Assembly: GCA_035772785.1 (NCBI GenBank)
Contig: JAOCPU010000031.1
Coordinates: 62,001 to 126,000, forward strand
Reading direction: 5' to 3'
Length of the DNA stretch: 64,000 nucleotides
Source: Phlebiopsis flavidoalba
Lineage: Eukaryota > Basidiomycota > Agaricomycetes > Polyporales > Phanerochaetaceae
The translations under genes and the position numbers were made by a program. This document shows positions 1 to 12,700 of the stretch, one piece after another (the first letter of the stretch is position 1; the number at the start of each line of letters is the position of its first letter). The notes beneath the pieces are model-generated. The model was not told the origin of the DNA. It made no database searches and saw only the letters and a program-made list of their open reading frames with translations.

Positions 1-229
1 TGGTCGCTCAGGATCGAGAGTGGCTGTAAGTGCACTCAATTGCTCTGCTAATCCGAAGGGGCGCCCTCAAATCTGACACCCGGTATCACGGACACGACAA
101 GCCTGAGGCGAGGAAAATTCTGAATCAACAACGAGCATGAATGTGATACCAATCGGGTACAACGCGAAATGTTTAGGAAGTGCCCAGTGCTGTAGCAAAA
201 ATTCAAAGTAAGTCCAAGAATGAACAACG

Positions 230-334
230 AAAAAAATCTGCTTTCTACTTGCCCCATGTGATCTGAGCGGGGAATCGAACTGGCGACCGCACGGAGGCGG
301 GACCCAGCTGCCATGCCCACTGAGCCATGGTGGC
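230..334 (-). repeat. tRNA-like Pol III unit (SINE-like or degenerate tRNA)
   Basis: Read on the minus strand, positions 327-315 give an A-box (TGGCTCAGTGGGC) and 281-271 a B-box (AGTTCGATTCC), 33 bases apart as in tRNA genes. A run of seven T at 236-230 is a fitting Pol III terminator. The 75 bases from 334 to 260 do not fold well as a tRNA: the acceptor ends do not pair and the T stem is mismatched. A tRNA-derived SINE head, or a decayed tRNA, is therefore likelier than a working tRNA. No poly-A tail or target duplication was found. Confidence 0.5.
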
Positions 335-2479
335 AATCGCAGTAGTTCCATATCTATGAATATGTCTTTTACTAGCCAAAACCCTAGATTTCCAAAGCGT
401 GGAGGTTCAAACTTCAGACAGCCCGCACTGTAGATCCCGAGCCTACCATATGCGCATGGATCTTATGCTCATGCTCAAAATACGTTCATTCTAAGGCGAG
501 GCCTAATGCTCGCCTAACGTTTATGACACACCTGCTTTACTATAGAACGCGTCATTTACGGTCTTGGATACTTAGATGTATTCACGGTCACCTGACCGCG
601 TCTTAGACTTTCGGGTGTATTCCCAGTGGTGAATTGACGATGGGATCTTCGTCAAGGACGACGTCAGGGAATTATCATGATATCAGCACACGAATCAACT
701 ATGATCAAATGCAGCACTTTCACAAGGCTGTCCCCCAACTATCGTGGGCACGACGATCGCATTGGGGTGGACCGGTGGCGTCCCAGCTCCCAAGAGGTTC
801 ACATTGAAATCAAACAAACCTAGGAGCAGAAGACTTCAAGACGACAGTTCCATCACCACATCGCATTGCTTAGCGTGTCCTGAACGGTCGACGATGATGC
901 ATCCCACAGGAGTTCCTCTTTAAGAACAGGTCGATACCGTGAGAAGGACCACTTTATTTGAGCAACTGACGTACTGACAGAGCAGGCAAATTTTCGACTC
1001 GCTCGAGTCTTTGCGCCTACTGAAGCTCCCTGATATCCGACTAACCTACCAATATCAATTCTGCATTTCAATTCTAGACACCATCGGTTCGGCCAAGAAC
1101 CGGTGAAACCTTGAGCTTATAAGCACGGAATGGAGAACCGCGATCTCCCCACGCACTAAAGAGATGTGAGTGGACATCTTCCCAGAACCATCCAATGACG
1201 ACATGCTCACCTAGAAGACTCCTTCCAGCCTTTTGCGAGACAATTGCAGTTCGGAGCACACGAGCGCGAGGGCCCACCAAGGGTCCACCGACCGCTCGCT
1301 GGTCAAAGCCGGAAGTCATGAGGTAAGGTGGCAGACAGACGAACCCACTATCGTACGTCGCTGGGTATTTTCACATACACCCGGGAGCTTACCGCTAGGT
1401 CATCATCGTCTGTCACAAGTTTGTTGCCATCCGTGGTATGGACACACGAAACCACCGACAACACCGGTGGTTGGCCGCTGCGGGACTATATGCTCCGGCG
1501 GGTGGGCCGTCGGCCGGCCTGGTGCATTGCACCTGGCGCACCTTGGAGTGTAGATGGCTAGAGAAAAGGGGGCATTTAGCCGCAAGGGCAGCTGTAAAAG
1601 CGGTGCAAGGTCTGTTCTGCTGGGTATGTGGGTCGTTCACTACTCTCCGTCCGAAGAAGTGTCATTAAGGTGGCGATTCTAGCTCTCTCTTAGAAGATAT
1701 TATACTCACCCACACTCGCGCTGTACGCCTACTTAGATGCATCTATGACATCTCTGGTCACAACAGTAGTTAATTTGAGACAACGAGTGGGGTCGGTGCA
1801 GAGCTTCCGGTGAGAGAATGGTCCGCGGGAAAGGAGAAGGCACGGCCGGCACGAAGCGCGGGGTCGGTCTATGGGCGCTACCGGTTTGCAATCTCTGGGG
1901 GATGACAATGGATTCGACTGACTCTTTTATTCCCCTCCATTCCTTCTTTCGCTCCCCTCCATATCCGCACCACATTACTTTCCCACCCTGCTGCAATGTG
2001 GCTGCCTAAGGCGGAGTCCACCAGAGGTTTCCGCGCTTCACCAAATCCGGTCCTCCGACTCGTTCGCACTGTTCGCCTCAGGGGCCCACGACAGTGGGTC
2101 AAAGTTCGCAACTCTGCTCCGCGACTATGTGCTCTCGTTGCAGTCATAGTATATTCGCCAACACGCGTCATAGAGAGAAACATTACAATCACCTTTAAGC
2201 TCGCGGTAAGTGGCGTGTCCGAAGACATCCAAAAGGCGTGCTGCGTTTCTGTTTACGGTCCCCCGTGGGCGGTTGTCACGTAGCCTCACCAGCAGAACTC
2301 TTTCCAATTCACTAGCTAGATGAGTAATGTTAGCTGACACCCTTTCACCAGTTCTTACTATGAACAGTTAATACCGCCCCGGTTATTCCACACCGCTACT
2401 CATTTACCTCCTCGTAGCCCCCACCTGATTTTCAACAACACTTATACGTGTGGCGTAGCCTCTATCTTGACTGCGGCCA
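335..2479. other. Gene-free stretch upstream of HMG-CoA reductase
   Basis: No recognisable protein. Several short overlapping frames at 1233-1668 lie on both strands and show no family features. A pyrimidine-rich tract at 1920-1990 resembles a fungal promoter or 5' untranslated region and may serve the reductase gene downstream. Confidence 0.4.
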
Positions 2480-5400
2480 TTATCGTCACTATCACAGACC
2501 CGGTCGCCTTCTCACCCGATAGAGACGCGGTCTGTCCTTCGGTCCTTCGTTAACTCTGCCACCCTCGCCCTACTGTACCACATCCTCAGACGAATGTGGT
2601 TCAATCAACCGCACTCGTCGTTCTTCGACGAGCGCGGCATCCATCACGACTTTGGTCCTCTTCGACACTTACCGGCCACACCGATACACATCGGAACTTT
2701 CCGGGTGTCGGAGGATGGGGCCGACCGGGCGTCTGTGAACGGGGAACAAAAATGGTATTGGGCCGTGAAGCACGGCCAGGGTTCAGGCCGTTAGAGCTGC
2801 AGCAAATCGTCTGTTGGTTTGGATGATGAGGGACGCCCCGTTTTTAAGGGGAGGTCTCGCCATTGTTTCACAGTTGCTCCCCGATCACATTGCGGTCGTC
2901 GTCGCAGGCCGTTACCATGCGTTGAGGGCCGACCATGGTCGCATCGCCTCGTCAGAGATGCGGTGTCTGAGTTTGTTATGTTTCGTGCGCTTGACATCGC
3001 GTGATGTGACTTGTCATTTAGCGAACGTGGGGGAAGGCACAATGCGCGCGTGGCTCCTACGTCCTCTGTTCTCGATATCGTCCTGTGATCCATGCCCCAT
3101 GGCGGACTAAATCGTTTGCCCTCGCAGGCCACCCACCGAGATAAGACGGCTACTCGCTAGACGCAGAGATGAAATGAAGTCTCCGGATTGCTGTGAGCGC
3201 CACTCACCAGCCGCCGGCTAGAGCAACTCAGCTCTCTAGCCGAAACCGAGTTCACTCCGTCTATCTTGTCTACGCCACACTTATCGCCTGTCCGAGGAAG
3301 CCGCTCGATTATGTATTTCCACCTCTAGTCTCGCGCACATCGGACACATCACGCTCAAGCATTATGTCCCGACAAAACGAGGGCGCGTAGCGCCGCGGAC
3401 ACATTTGCCCCGCCCTAGTTAGACTGGAGGACCCGGCCGCCCTCTCAAGCGGCATGACTTCCCCTCGTCGCCGTTTCACCGGCACCCAGGCCTATGAGGT
3501 CCCAGTGCCCCAAGCCCGATTGACGCAGCCCTCATCTGGACGAGATGAAGCGCAGCCAAGTGTGGCGTCGCTTACGCTCTCTCCGTGACTGGGCGCTTGT
3601 CGATGCGCTTCTACGAGCTTGCCCAAAGAAGGCCGATTCGCTCTACATTCTCGTTGTCATGGTCGGCTACGTCCTCCTGCCAGCACACTTCATCAACCTC
3701 TCTGGAAGTCGCGCGCTCTCGGCTCGAACTTACTGGCTACCGACAAGGCATCATTGATAGACCTATGTATTTGCAGTTCCTCTTGACCCATATGCGCCCC
3801 TCTCAGCCGCATTACTCAGACATTTCCCCCTCGGAACCCGTATGTCTGTCTTTGGAGGGTGACTTCCGTTTTTGCGTATGCACCCCCCCCCCCCCCCCCC
3901 CCGGCTCTGCTTCGAGGAAAGCCCTTGGGTACTTGCTCGCGAGGTTCTCGCGCACGACCCCACGCTCTCAAGCCACAAGAGACGGTCGCACTGAGAAACC
4001 CGCCTTGCTGATGTCATCCTTATCGAGGCCCTTGACCCGGTTTCGACAAGGGCAACATTATCCTCCGCGACGCACATGCCTGACTATGCCCTCGAGGTTG
4101 CAGCTGTCCTCCTGGTCGGAGCCCCCCCAACTCTAAGGTCGGCGGTCTCCGCGAGTTATGCGCTCTTGCCCAGCATCGCTAGATGACCATCGACTGTATC
4201 ATCATGCTTTTGCACAGTCTACATCTGCTGTATTGACCGTCATGCTGGAGGTGAGTCGATTTCCATTTCGCATACAGTCATATGTCGCCTTTTCTTGGGC
4301 GATCTGCCTCAAACGGCACCCTCCATTCATTATTGTAATTGCTTTCCGCGAATACGTGTGCTAACTGTGTTCAATTCCAGGTTCGCCGTATCAAGGTGGT
4401 CAAATCGCTCAGCCGTTCCTCGTCATCTGTGGATCAAGTCTTCCCTCGCTCGCTCTACACCTAAGCCCGAGGTTGTCCCCGCTCAGCCAACGAAGAACCT
4501 CCGTGAACGTTTGTCGGCCGCCTGTCATTGGTGTGAAAGGCGCATCTCTGAATGCTAGTGAATTTGAAGTCAACCCCAATGGCTAGACTGAAGTTGCTCA
4601 TTGTGCGTAATTTGACTATCCCGTTAGCTGCACCACCTGACCATCCATACAAACATATATAGCTTGCCGCTTTCCGTCACCTTTGCACATCACGAACTTT
4701 CTGCACGACACTGACCCCCGCGTCTGCTCTTGCGCGCCACAACAAGCACAGCGTGCGCACTAGCATCGACCACGTTGCGCCCCTCCCGCCTCGCGTCGAC
4801 TTCGCATCACCCGCAGTCGCAAACCGTCCTGATGCGCCCTCAGGGCCGAGCCCACTCCTCGTCCACAGAATCCATCTACGTCAAGGTCGCTCCCCCCGTG
4901 CACGTCCGAATGATTGCCGCAACCGATTGAAACGCTTACCCCTCCGCGTTCTGTGTCCAACATCCTCTCGGACGCGACCCTCGCGGCCGCCGAGTCGAAC
5001 ACACGGCGAGGTTATCGAGAACTTGTATGTCCAGCCTGGACCACCCTCGTCGGCGACCCGGTCATGTCCAAGTGGATCGTCGTCGCGCTCGCGCTGAGCG
5101 TTGCTCTCAACGGCTTCCTCCTCAAGGGCATCGCTGCCGGCACCGGCCTCCCCAGTCGTCCGCAGCAGCAGCGTCCGTTTCCGCTCGCGCGCGCGCGTCT
5201 CGGTGTCACCAAGATCGAGGAGGAGGAGGTTGTGAACCACTGAAGTCCAACATTGTTATGCCGAGCATCGGTTTCCCGTCGTTGTTGCTGCCCCTGCGCC
5301 GGCACCCGAACCCACGCCTACCACGGTGGTCGTCAGTCAGGGGTATGCGCGGTGAAGGAACACAAGCTCCCCTGTTGAGCCTTCCCAGTCGATCTTAAAC

Positions 5401-7250
5401 ACTGTCGATGCCATCCTCGAGAGGGAGCGTCTCCATGCAGAGGCCCTCGGCACGCGCAGAACACAGAACGAGCCCAGGAACGAGCCGCACGACGCGCTCC
5501 CTCGGACGACATCATTGACCATCTTCGAGAACGGATCCCCGGCCGTGGGTTTCTGCTAGCTTGTCGCCTCGTTGACAAGACGAGGAGGTTTGTTTTGCTC
5601 GCGCAGAGTGGCAAGATTGCTGCATACGCTCTGGATGAAGATGCTTGGGAGACTTCGAGCGCGCTAGGGCTCATCCGTTCGTGCTTTGATCTGTACGTTT
5701 TTATCCCTATCTCCTTTATAGAACAGTTGACGAACCTGCTGTAGGTGGAGACTGAGACCTCCGAGGACAGACCCGTTGCGGGCGCAACTACACAATACCA
5801 CTAGGACGTACTCTCAGATGGTCCCGCGATGAAGGATCAACTAAACGACTACTGTTCCCGCGTCATGGGTTGCCTCAGTGCTCGCGAGAACGTCATCGGT
5901 TTACATGGCCCATGATCCCCTCGTGTTTGTTGCGGTGGGCCATTACGTGAAGAGTCGACGACAAAAGGCAGTTGATCGGTAACCTCACATGCGCCCCATG
6001 AGGCACTCGCCTGAAGGTACCTCGTCGCGCGTCGCCTTCAACTCGTGTCCGTGTGCTATTGCAAAGGCCCTCAACGGACGGCTTGAGGCCGTCACCATCC
6101 GGAGCTGTTTTCGTCTGGGGTACCCTACGATGCGCATGACTCTCGGCGGGACCACCGCACATCTCGAAACCGTCCCATCCAATCCGTCTCAGGCCGCAGC
6201 CCCGCGCCGCGATAGGACGATGAGAGCAACGGGACGGCTACGCCCATGCGTCAAGGAGGTCACTGTTCGAGTCTACGCATTCATGGCGCTTTGCCAAGCT
6301 CCCAGAAACGTCAAGTTGCGCGATCGGCCGGCCGGACGCTCCTTTGTTCCGGTTCGCGACCGCCGCACAACGGACGACGACCATGGCATGAATATGATCT
6401 CCAAGGCCACCGAGAAGGCGCTACGCTCTCGAGGTCATGACCCAAGGAGTGTCACCCGAGGATGGTGCGTCCCTCGGCGCTCTCGGGCAACTACTGCACG
6501 GACAAGAAGCCGGCCGCGATTAACTGGATCGAGGGACGCGGAAAGGGTATTGTTGCTGAGGCAGTCATTCCTGGCAAGATTGTCAAGTCGGTGTTGAAGA
6601 CCACCGTCGAGGCGTCTGTGCAACCTGAACAACACCAAGAAGAACCTCGTTGGTAGTGCGATGGCGGGCTCCGTTGGAGGCTTCAATGCGCATGCTGCTA
6701 GAACATCCTCCTGCACTGTGCGATTCTACTTGGCCACTGGACAGGATCCTGCGCAGTCAGAACGTTGAGAGCTCGAACTGCATTTATCTACTCTCACTGG
6801 AGCCGTAAAGTCCCTTGATGACTGACGTGATTTCTATCTGATACTGACGTGTCCTTTCCAGAACTAACAACGGCGAGGACCTTCTCATGACCAGTCTCGA
6901 TGCACCTCCATCGAAGTCGGCGACTCGTCGGAGGCGGAACCGTCCCTCGCTCCCCAGTCAGGGCGCCGTCCTCGAGATGCTCGGCATCAAAGCGGCGCCA
7001 CACCCCCACGAACGAGGCCAAAACCGTCCCCCGGCCAGAACTCGCAGCTAGCTCGCGCGCATTATCGGCCGCCGCTGTCAGGGCTACGGCGAACTCCGTC
7101 CGCTCATTCAGCGATGGCCCTCGCCGCGGGCCTCCTCGTCCCGCGCACATCTTTGGCACACAAATTACCGCTCGCAGCTGAACACGATCCAAGCACATCA
7201 CGACCCGTCGAAGGGCCTGGAGTCTCGCGACGTCCGCCGCCTTCGTCTGA
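2480..7250 (+). CDS. HMG1: 3-hydroxy-3-methylglutaryl-CoA reductase (frame-broken)
   Basis: Reduces HMG-CoA to mevalonate with NADPH, the committed step of sterol and isoprenoid synthesis, at the ER membrane. What is seen, in order: a first membrane segment near 2555-2640 ([10 protein letters not shown], then HSSFFDE); a sterol-sensing membrane block at about 3620-4250 ([31 protein letters not shown]); a GTGAGT..CAG intron at 4251-4380; [13 protein letters not shown]; the linker motif [13 protein letters not shown] near 4870; [17 protein letters not shown] near 5064. The catalytic domain has ENVIG near 5890, [13 protein letters not shown] near 6380, [20 protein letters not shown] at 6486-6545 (catalytic Lys), [10 protein letters not shown] near 6665, TGQDPAQ near 6736 (catalytic Asp) and VGGGTV near 6925. 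Many one-base shifts separate these blocks, and a 20-C run replaces part of the sterol-sensing domain. The start codon is unresolved; the end is the first stop after the last conserved block. The family assignment is firm. Confidence 0.93.
3883..3902. repeat. 20-base C run inside the reductase gene
   Basis: An unbroken run of 20 C lies between bases coding LPFL and bases coding FE-KP, where this family has a conserved sterol-sensing segment. It adds unrelated sequence to a conserved block, which suggests a base-calling or assembly artefact. Confidence 0.9.
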
Positions 7251-8109
7251 CGTGGCCCGAAGACCGAGGCTATAGGCGGCCAGGGAGCTCATTCAGCGAT
7301 GTCGTCGACGACCGTTGGTCAACGGGTACATCGTCGATTTGGCAAACCCTGAGAGCGCGGCTTTCATCTATTTATTTTTCTTTTCTTTTTCTTTTTTGCT
7401 TTCCGCCGTCTAGCATACTTGCTTTCGGCCTACTTCAAGTACCCGTACGAATTCCTTTTCAATGAATACAAGCTTAGTTATTCTCCACTGTACATTTTAG
7501 GACTTTCCCCATCCCTGTCGTGCATATTGCACAACAAATTCATCTGACTCTGGCGGATGTGGTATACTAATCGTCTGTACTTGTGCAACTTCGGTAGTTT
7601 GGTGAATGGAAATCATTGGAATTCAATTCTGACTGCGAGTGAAACCTATGCTCGCGAGATATGGACCATCCTCACGAGAAACGGCCCCTATGTGCAACGC
7701 TGCAGCTATCGCTTAAATTCCGGCACTACTTACTCTGGGTATACTGTATACGTAGGGCGTGATTCATAAATAGTGAGTGAAGGTCTGCCTAGGGGGGCTA
7801 GGTAGCAGGGCGTCCTTCTGCCCATAATGCATCATTAATGTAGATGTTGAGGTTCGTGTGAAGCGTGATGCGGCTTACCTAATTGCGTCGCGGCGCAGTC
7901 GTCGATGCTTTTTTATCCTCGTCGACTTGTTCAAGAGCTTCAAGTTCATTTCAAGCCCTGGGCCCACCATCCACATTCGACGTCTTCGAAACGTAGAGTG
8001 TGTGAGCCAAGCTCCACAGTCCTCATGCAATGAAGAAACAGATATAACTCCGAGCACACGCCGGGCTAGACTTCATTGTGTCGCTTCGAGCCTGCTTTCG
8101 ACACACTCC
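7251..8109. other. Intergenic stretch after HMG-CoA reductase
   Basis: Contains a T-rich tract at about 7370-7400, suitable as a 3' untranslated region, and no recognised gene. A 70-codon frame at 7557-7769 has no family features. The last part holds a possible first exon of the F-box gene, ending in an AG|GTAAGA donor near 8132. Confidence 0.4.
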
Positions 8110-8189
8110 GGCCCTTTTTGCTTCCGAGGTAAGACGGTGTTCAAAAGGATCATTGTTGGTTGGTAGATTAAGCTTTTCATCTTTAGACC

Positions 8190-9619
8190 ATGGCAAAAAC
8201 CAAAGGAAGGTAGAGCTCGTAAGGCGCAAAGTAGAGCGGCTGGACCTTCTTCAAGGCGCTTGAAGCAAATGAAATCGATATCGCCGACCTCGCGACCGTG
8301 TAAACACAATTCCTGACCATGTGCTCATGCATCATTCGGCGAGGAGGCATATCGGCCATCGTTATCTCTGATCACTCCTCACGCGGCGCTGTGCAACAGT
8401 GCAAAACCCCATAGTGGCCGTCAGGTCTCTCGTCGCTGGCGCAGAGTGGCCATTGCGCTGGGCCCCTCGCTCTGGACCTGCATCACACGCGGAGTATCCT
8501 GACTATGTCAAATGCGCTCTTCTTCATGAGGTCTCAAGCTCTACCGCTACAGCAGTTCGTGTCTCTCCAATAACCACACGCGACCTCGAAAATGGATTCT
8601 TCATTCCGATTTCTACAACGAGACACTCCCTCGATCGAAATATGTACAGTTCGGCGTCAACAATCGGGAAGCTGGGGCCATGTTCATGAACCTACTGCAC
8701 ATGGTGGAACTTCCCAAGCTTGAGTACATTGCCTTCCACTATCAAGAAAACCCTCCGAGGTGGAACATTGGCTTCAACGCGGATGGGCCATTGACGCCCT
8801 TTTCCAATGGTCCCCTTTGGGGGCAACTCAAGCAACCTTGTGATGGATGGTGTACGTCTGGACTGGAGGCTTCTCCGCTACCAAGTCTGAAATAACGCTG
8901 CATGTTGGGGCCTTCACGCATCGACGGCCAATCAGTTGAAGGACCTGTGCCTCTCGCTTTTCCTCAAATTTGCTCCGAACTTACCTTCCATAAGTCCAGT
9001 CATTCTCTCTTCCCCGTGGTGTTGATGCTCGGCTCCTTCGTATCTCCTTCCCTCCCTCCACACTATCAACCTCAAATCCACTCCTTGGATTGACTTGACC
9101 TCCTTCATCGATGCCCACAGCTACGCGTCTCACTCGTATGCGAAAAAGGACCGATCTACATTGACGCTATCGATGACTCCATAGTTTCTCGTAGGTTATC
9201 CCATCACTCACGCAATATCTGCCTCGAAACCGCTGCGTCATGGAAAGAGCGCCGCTAGGGGTACACGTTGAAGTAGACACCACCTTTCGATTTTTCCGTC
9301 AATCTCCCAATCTTAAATCCCTGGAAACTTCTCAGAACTCCCGCTCCGGGACAATTTACGCCAATTCTTTATTTGGCTGCTGCGCGATACGACCTCCGAC
9401 GAAGAACGCGTCATCTTGCCTGTGCTTGAGTCGGTTGCAATCACGAACCTTCACGTACACGAGTTGGGATTGTGGAAGAATTTTGTAGGAGGAGGAGTAT
9501 GCACCAGCCTCCTTTGAAAGAGCTCAAGCTGGGGAAGGGCGACGGTGGAGGCTCTTGGCCCAGAGCTTCTTTTACCCCATCTCCCATTCGTTCCTATCAC
9601 AACGATTCCAGATATCTAG
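8190..9619 (+). CDS. F-box/LRR-type protein, copy A (frame-broken)
   Basis: F-box proteins of this mushroom family are taken to be SCF ubiquitin-ligase adaptors in which leucine-rich repeats bind the target; that role is inferred. The gene is the near twin of the inverted copy at 33.0-34.4 kb. It shows a charged coiled-coil start after a TTTAG acceptor, then the second half of an F-box (RRWR..A..LWTC-like, near 8430-8490), then repeats such as EVDTTFRFFRQSPNLKSLE near 9270-9330 and PPLKELKLGK near 9500. It ends at TAG 9617-9619, at the same place as the twin. An intron with donor GTAAGA (about 8132) lies before the chosen ATG, so an upstream first exon may exist. Frame breaks are more frequent than in the twin, so it may be a pseudogene. 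Confidence 0.6.
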
Positions 9620-9680
9620 TACCGGTGGTGTGTTTAGGCCCCCCCCCCCCCCAAAAACCGAGGGGTTTCCCCCCCCTGCA
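9620..9680. repeat. C-rich low-complexity insert after F-box copy A
   Basis: A run of 14 C (9639-9652), five A, and another C run (9669-9676) follow the stop codon. The inverted twin has only a few bases at this place before the shared sequence resumes (CACTTCTTGCGTCCGTAGC), so about 45 bases are extra here. Confidence 0.75.
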
Positions 9681-9774
9681 CTTCTTGCGTCCGTAGCTAC
9701 CACGGCTATTTTATCTTGAACGTCTGCGTGCAGCATGAACGCTGATTGTATGTTTGTAGTACTTGGTGGTCTGA

Positions 9775-12700
9775 CTGTTGTGATTATCAGAGGGTTAGAA
9801 CATGAGTTGATCGTGTATAATATTGTATATGTACCATAAATTAGTTAACCCTCTTCATCTCGACCATGCTGCCCTGTGCGAGCATGTCGGGACTATCACA
9901 TAACCTCACAGGGCGCTGCGCAAGGTCGCCAGGGGTGGTATTTACTTGAAGTTGCCCTGCGTTTTTTAGCTTACGTCATCTAGCGCCCCCTTTGTGGCGT
10001 CAGAACGCGGAATTTTCCAGCGCGGCGAGGCCGCCCGAGGCGTTGTTTGGTATCCATCTACCAAACGCCATTTCGCCCAATGTTCGACGTATATTGACTC
10101 ATTTGAGGAGGATAAAAGTAGCTAGTTAAGTCCTAGTAGGTTTTCCAACGTATTATTGCTTATCCTCTGATGTATGGGGGGAACGACTTACCAGTTACAA
10201 CACTTTTGGCGTCGCTGTGATCTGGCTGACAGCTGAGGAGCCGAAACTAGTGTGCTCAGGATCAAATCCCACTCGTATTGTTATTGCCCACATGGGCAAC
10301 GGGTGTGTACAAATAAGTGTGCTGGTGGCCGCTGATATATGCCCGTAGCTGACAGTAATGTCACAAAGCACATTCCCCCTTCTTTCGCTCAAAGTCACAA
10401 AGCTATTTCTAGCATCGTCAGGACACAGAAGCAGCTATTTGTAAACGCTAAAACTCGAGGTTGAATGCTATTAATTAATGGTCAAATGGGGCTCTTGTAG
10501 AACGAGTAGTCCAGGCTTCAGTGTCTACTGCGGGTTCATGTCCCCAAGCATTTACCGCGCGAGTCTATAGGGCCGTCTCCGTTGTGATACTCAAAGCATA
10601 CGACATCTCTCTTTTTTGTGGCAGCTCCATCCCTCAAACTACCTCGCAAACGTCCGCATTCACGTCCTTTCGAACGATACTTTCTGCCATCAGGCGGAGA
10701 TCAACCCAAGGAGGCGTACGCCGCTCCTCTTCGGCCCATGTCCTAATATCTTTTGCCCCTGCGAGCTCGCGGCTTCCGAGCTGGAAGCGTGGGCAAGGCG
10801 ACACTCTGGATTCTCCGATCGTGGTGCGCTGCGCGTGGGGTGTTGGTGGTAGCGTGCTTTTGGCTTTAAGGTTGTCTCAATCTCGTCCGCAATATGGCCC
10901 GTGTAGGCCCGCGCACATGCGCGTCGATCGATCTGCGGCACTTCTAAACGCGGCGTTTACCTGGTGAACATGCGGGTTGTGTGTTCTTTAATCCGACGCG
11001 CAGAGCAGCTCGTATTTTGCGACATGTGTGCTGTCCAGGAACAACAACCAGGACTAGATTGTACGGGTGTTGAAGTGATGGTGTACTGAGGTTCGTATCT
11101 ATGACTATTCTCGTTATGACGCCTTCTAACATTCTAACAGATGTAGATGCATGATTTTCTCTCGCACAATTTTGTGACTGCATCCCTGTCCCGACTCTTG
11201 TCCAAGAAGCTGTCGGTGTGTCTATGCTCTGCTGGAAGACTGATATATGTCTTCGGACTATCGTAAAGGTGTCCGGCGCTCTTCCCCGAATTCCTCCCGT
11301 GATACGCCAACCCTGTACATGCGGATGGAACACCTGGGGCAACACACTACTCGCCTTCGCCGTGCCTTCATCCCGGACATCTCCTCGCGCAATCTTTTGC
11401 CTTTTGCCCTTGTCTCTCCCTCAAGAAGGCCCTCTACCTTCCCTAAATGTCGCTAGTCTGGAGTTCTACTCGACACGCTTCGGCCTGCCCGGGACTTTTC
11501 GTCCCGGATTGAGGGCGATTTTTTTCCCGCGTCCGAATTCAAGGCAACGCTTCCGCTGTATGCGGGATGGCTGATATGTCCTCGGAGCTGGGCTCTACTC
11601 CGTGCACGTCCTGCGGTTTTACGTGGTCCCATTGCTCTCATGATTGTCTACTCGGGTGTTGCGACAGCGAGCATGTATTGGCTGAAACGCCGTGAGTAAT
11701 CTCCATCGCATTCGGCATAAATTTCTCAACGCATTTATAGTTTATGGTCAGTAAGTAGACGAATGTATCCGCGCGAATGTGGACAAAGGTCCGGAATTTC
11801 TGACTGAAATATCTGGTGGGTATCTGCCACGCGAAACAACTAAGGGCAACATGGGAGGCCGATCATAATCCGACTGCACGAGCCGTTCAATGCATGCTGG
11901 CCAAATCTAGAGTAGCAAACCCCCGGCGTCGCGCCAGCGCCTTCGCTTGCCACACAGTCCTCGTTTGGTCTATGTATTGCAATTCAGTAAGCTGAGTAGC
12001 CTGATCACCGTCAACACACTGAATCGTAATTAATACAGCTCGTTGTCGCGGTCTGTCTGGAATGGGAACCATTTCCCAGTACCTCAGGGTCAACACAGCT
12101 CATACAAATACGAGCGTGTTTTCTGATCTACCGTATGTGCGCTCCAAGCTGCACACGCCTGTGATCACCGGAAAGAGTTGGCGGACACTACGTGACCAGA
12201 CGCACCACCACGCAGAGCAACATTAGCCGGACGCCTGCGATAAATGTATGACAGCTCATCACCCGACTCAGTTCCCGTCCATGAGCGGGCTGGCCTGCAC
12301 TCCAGCTCCGGCCGCGCGATCAGTTTTTCCCTGCACATAGGAACGCGATGGCCCTACCTGGGCCCTGTCCCTGGCCTCCGTGAGGCTCTCCATCCTGGCC
12401 AAGCCTCTAGATGACTTATCCATTTTTTTTCACACAAGGCGGAGAGAATAGCACGGATGTATATTGTATTCTAAGGAAAGAAATCTCTTGACTGTGCCAC
12501 ACAGGTTGGTTCCATTCTCTTGTTTACCGCGAGAAACGTCATTCATCTCGTACACAGTGTCATTCTCACAGCGTATCTCTACGCACAAGCTCCGTACGTT
12601 GGTCTTTCCTTGTCTCATTCGTCACCTCAATATTAACGAGAGCAGGGCGATTTTCACATGTACTACTCGCAACGTGCTATTCACAAATACTGTGACCACA

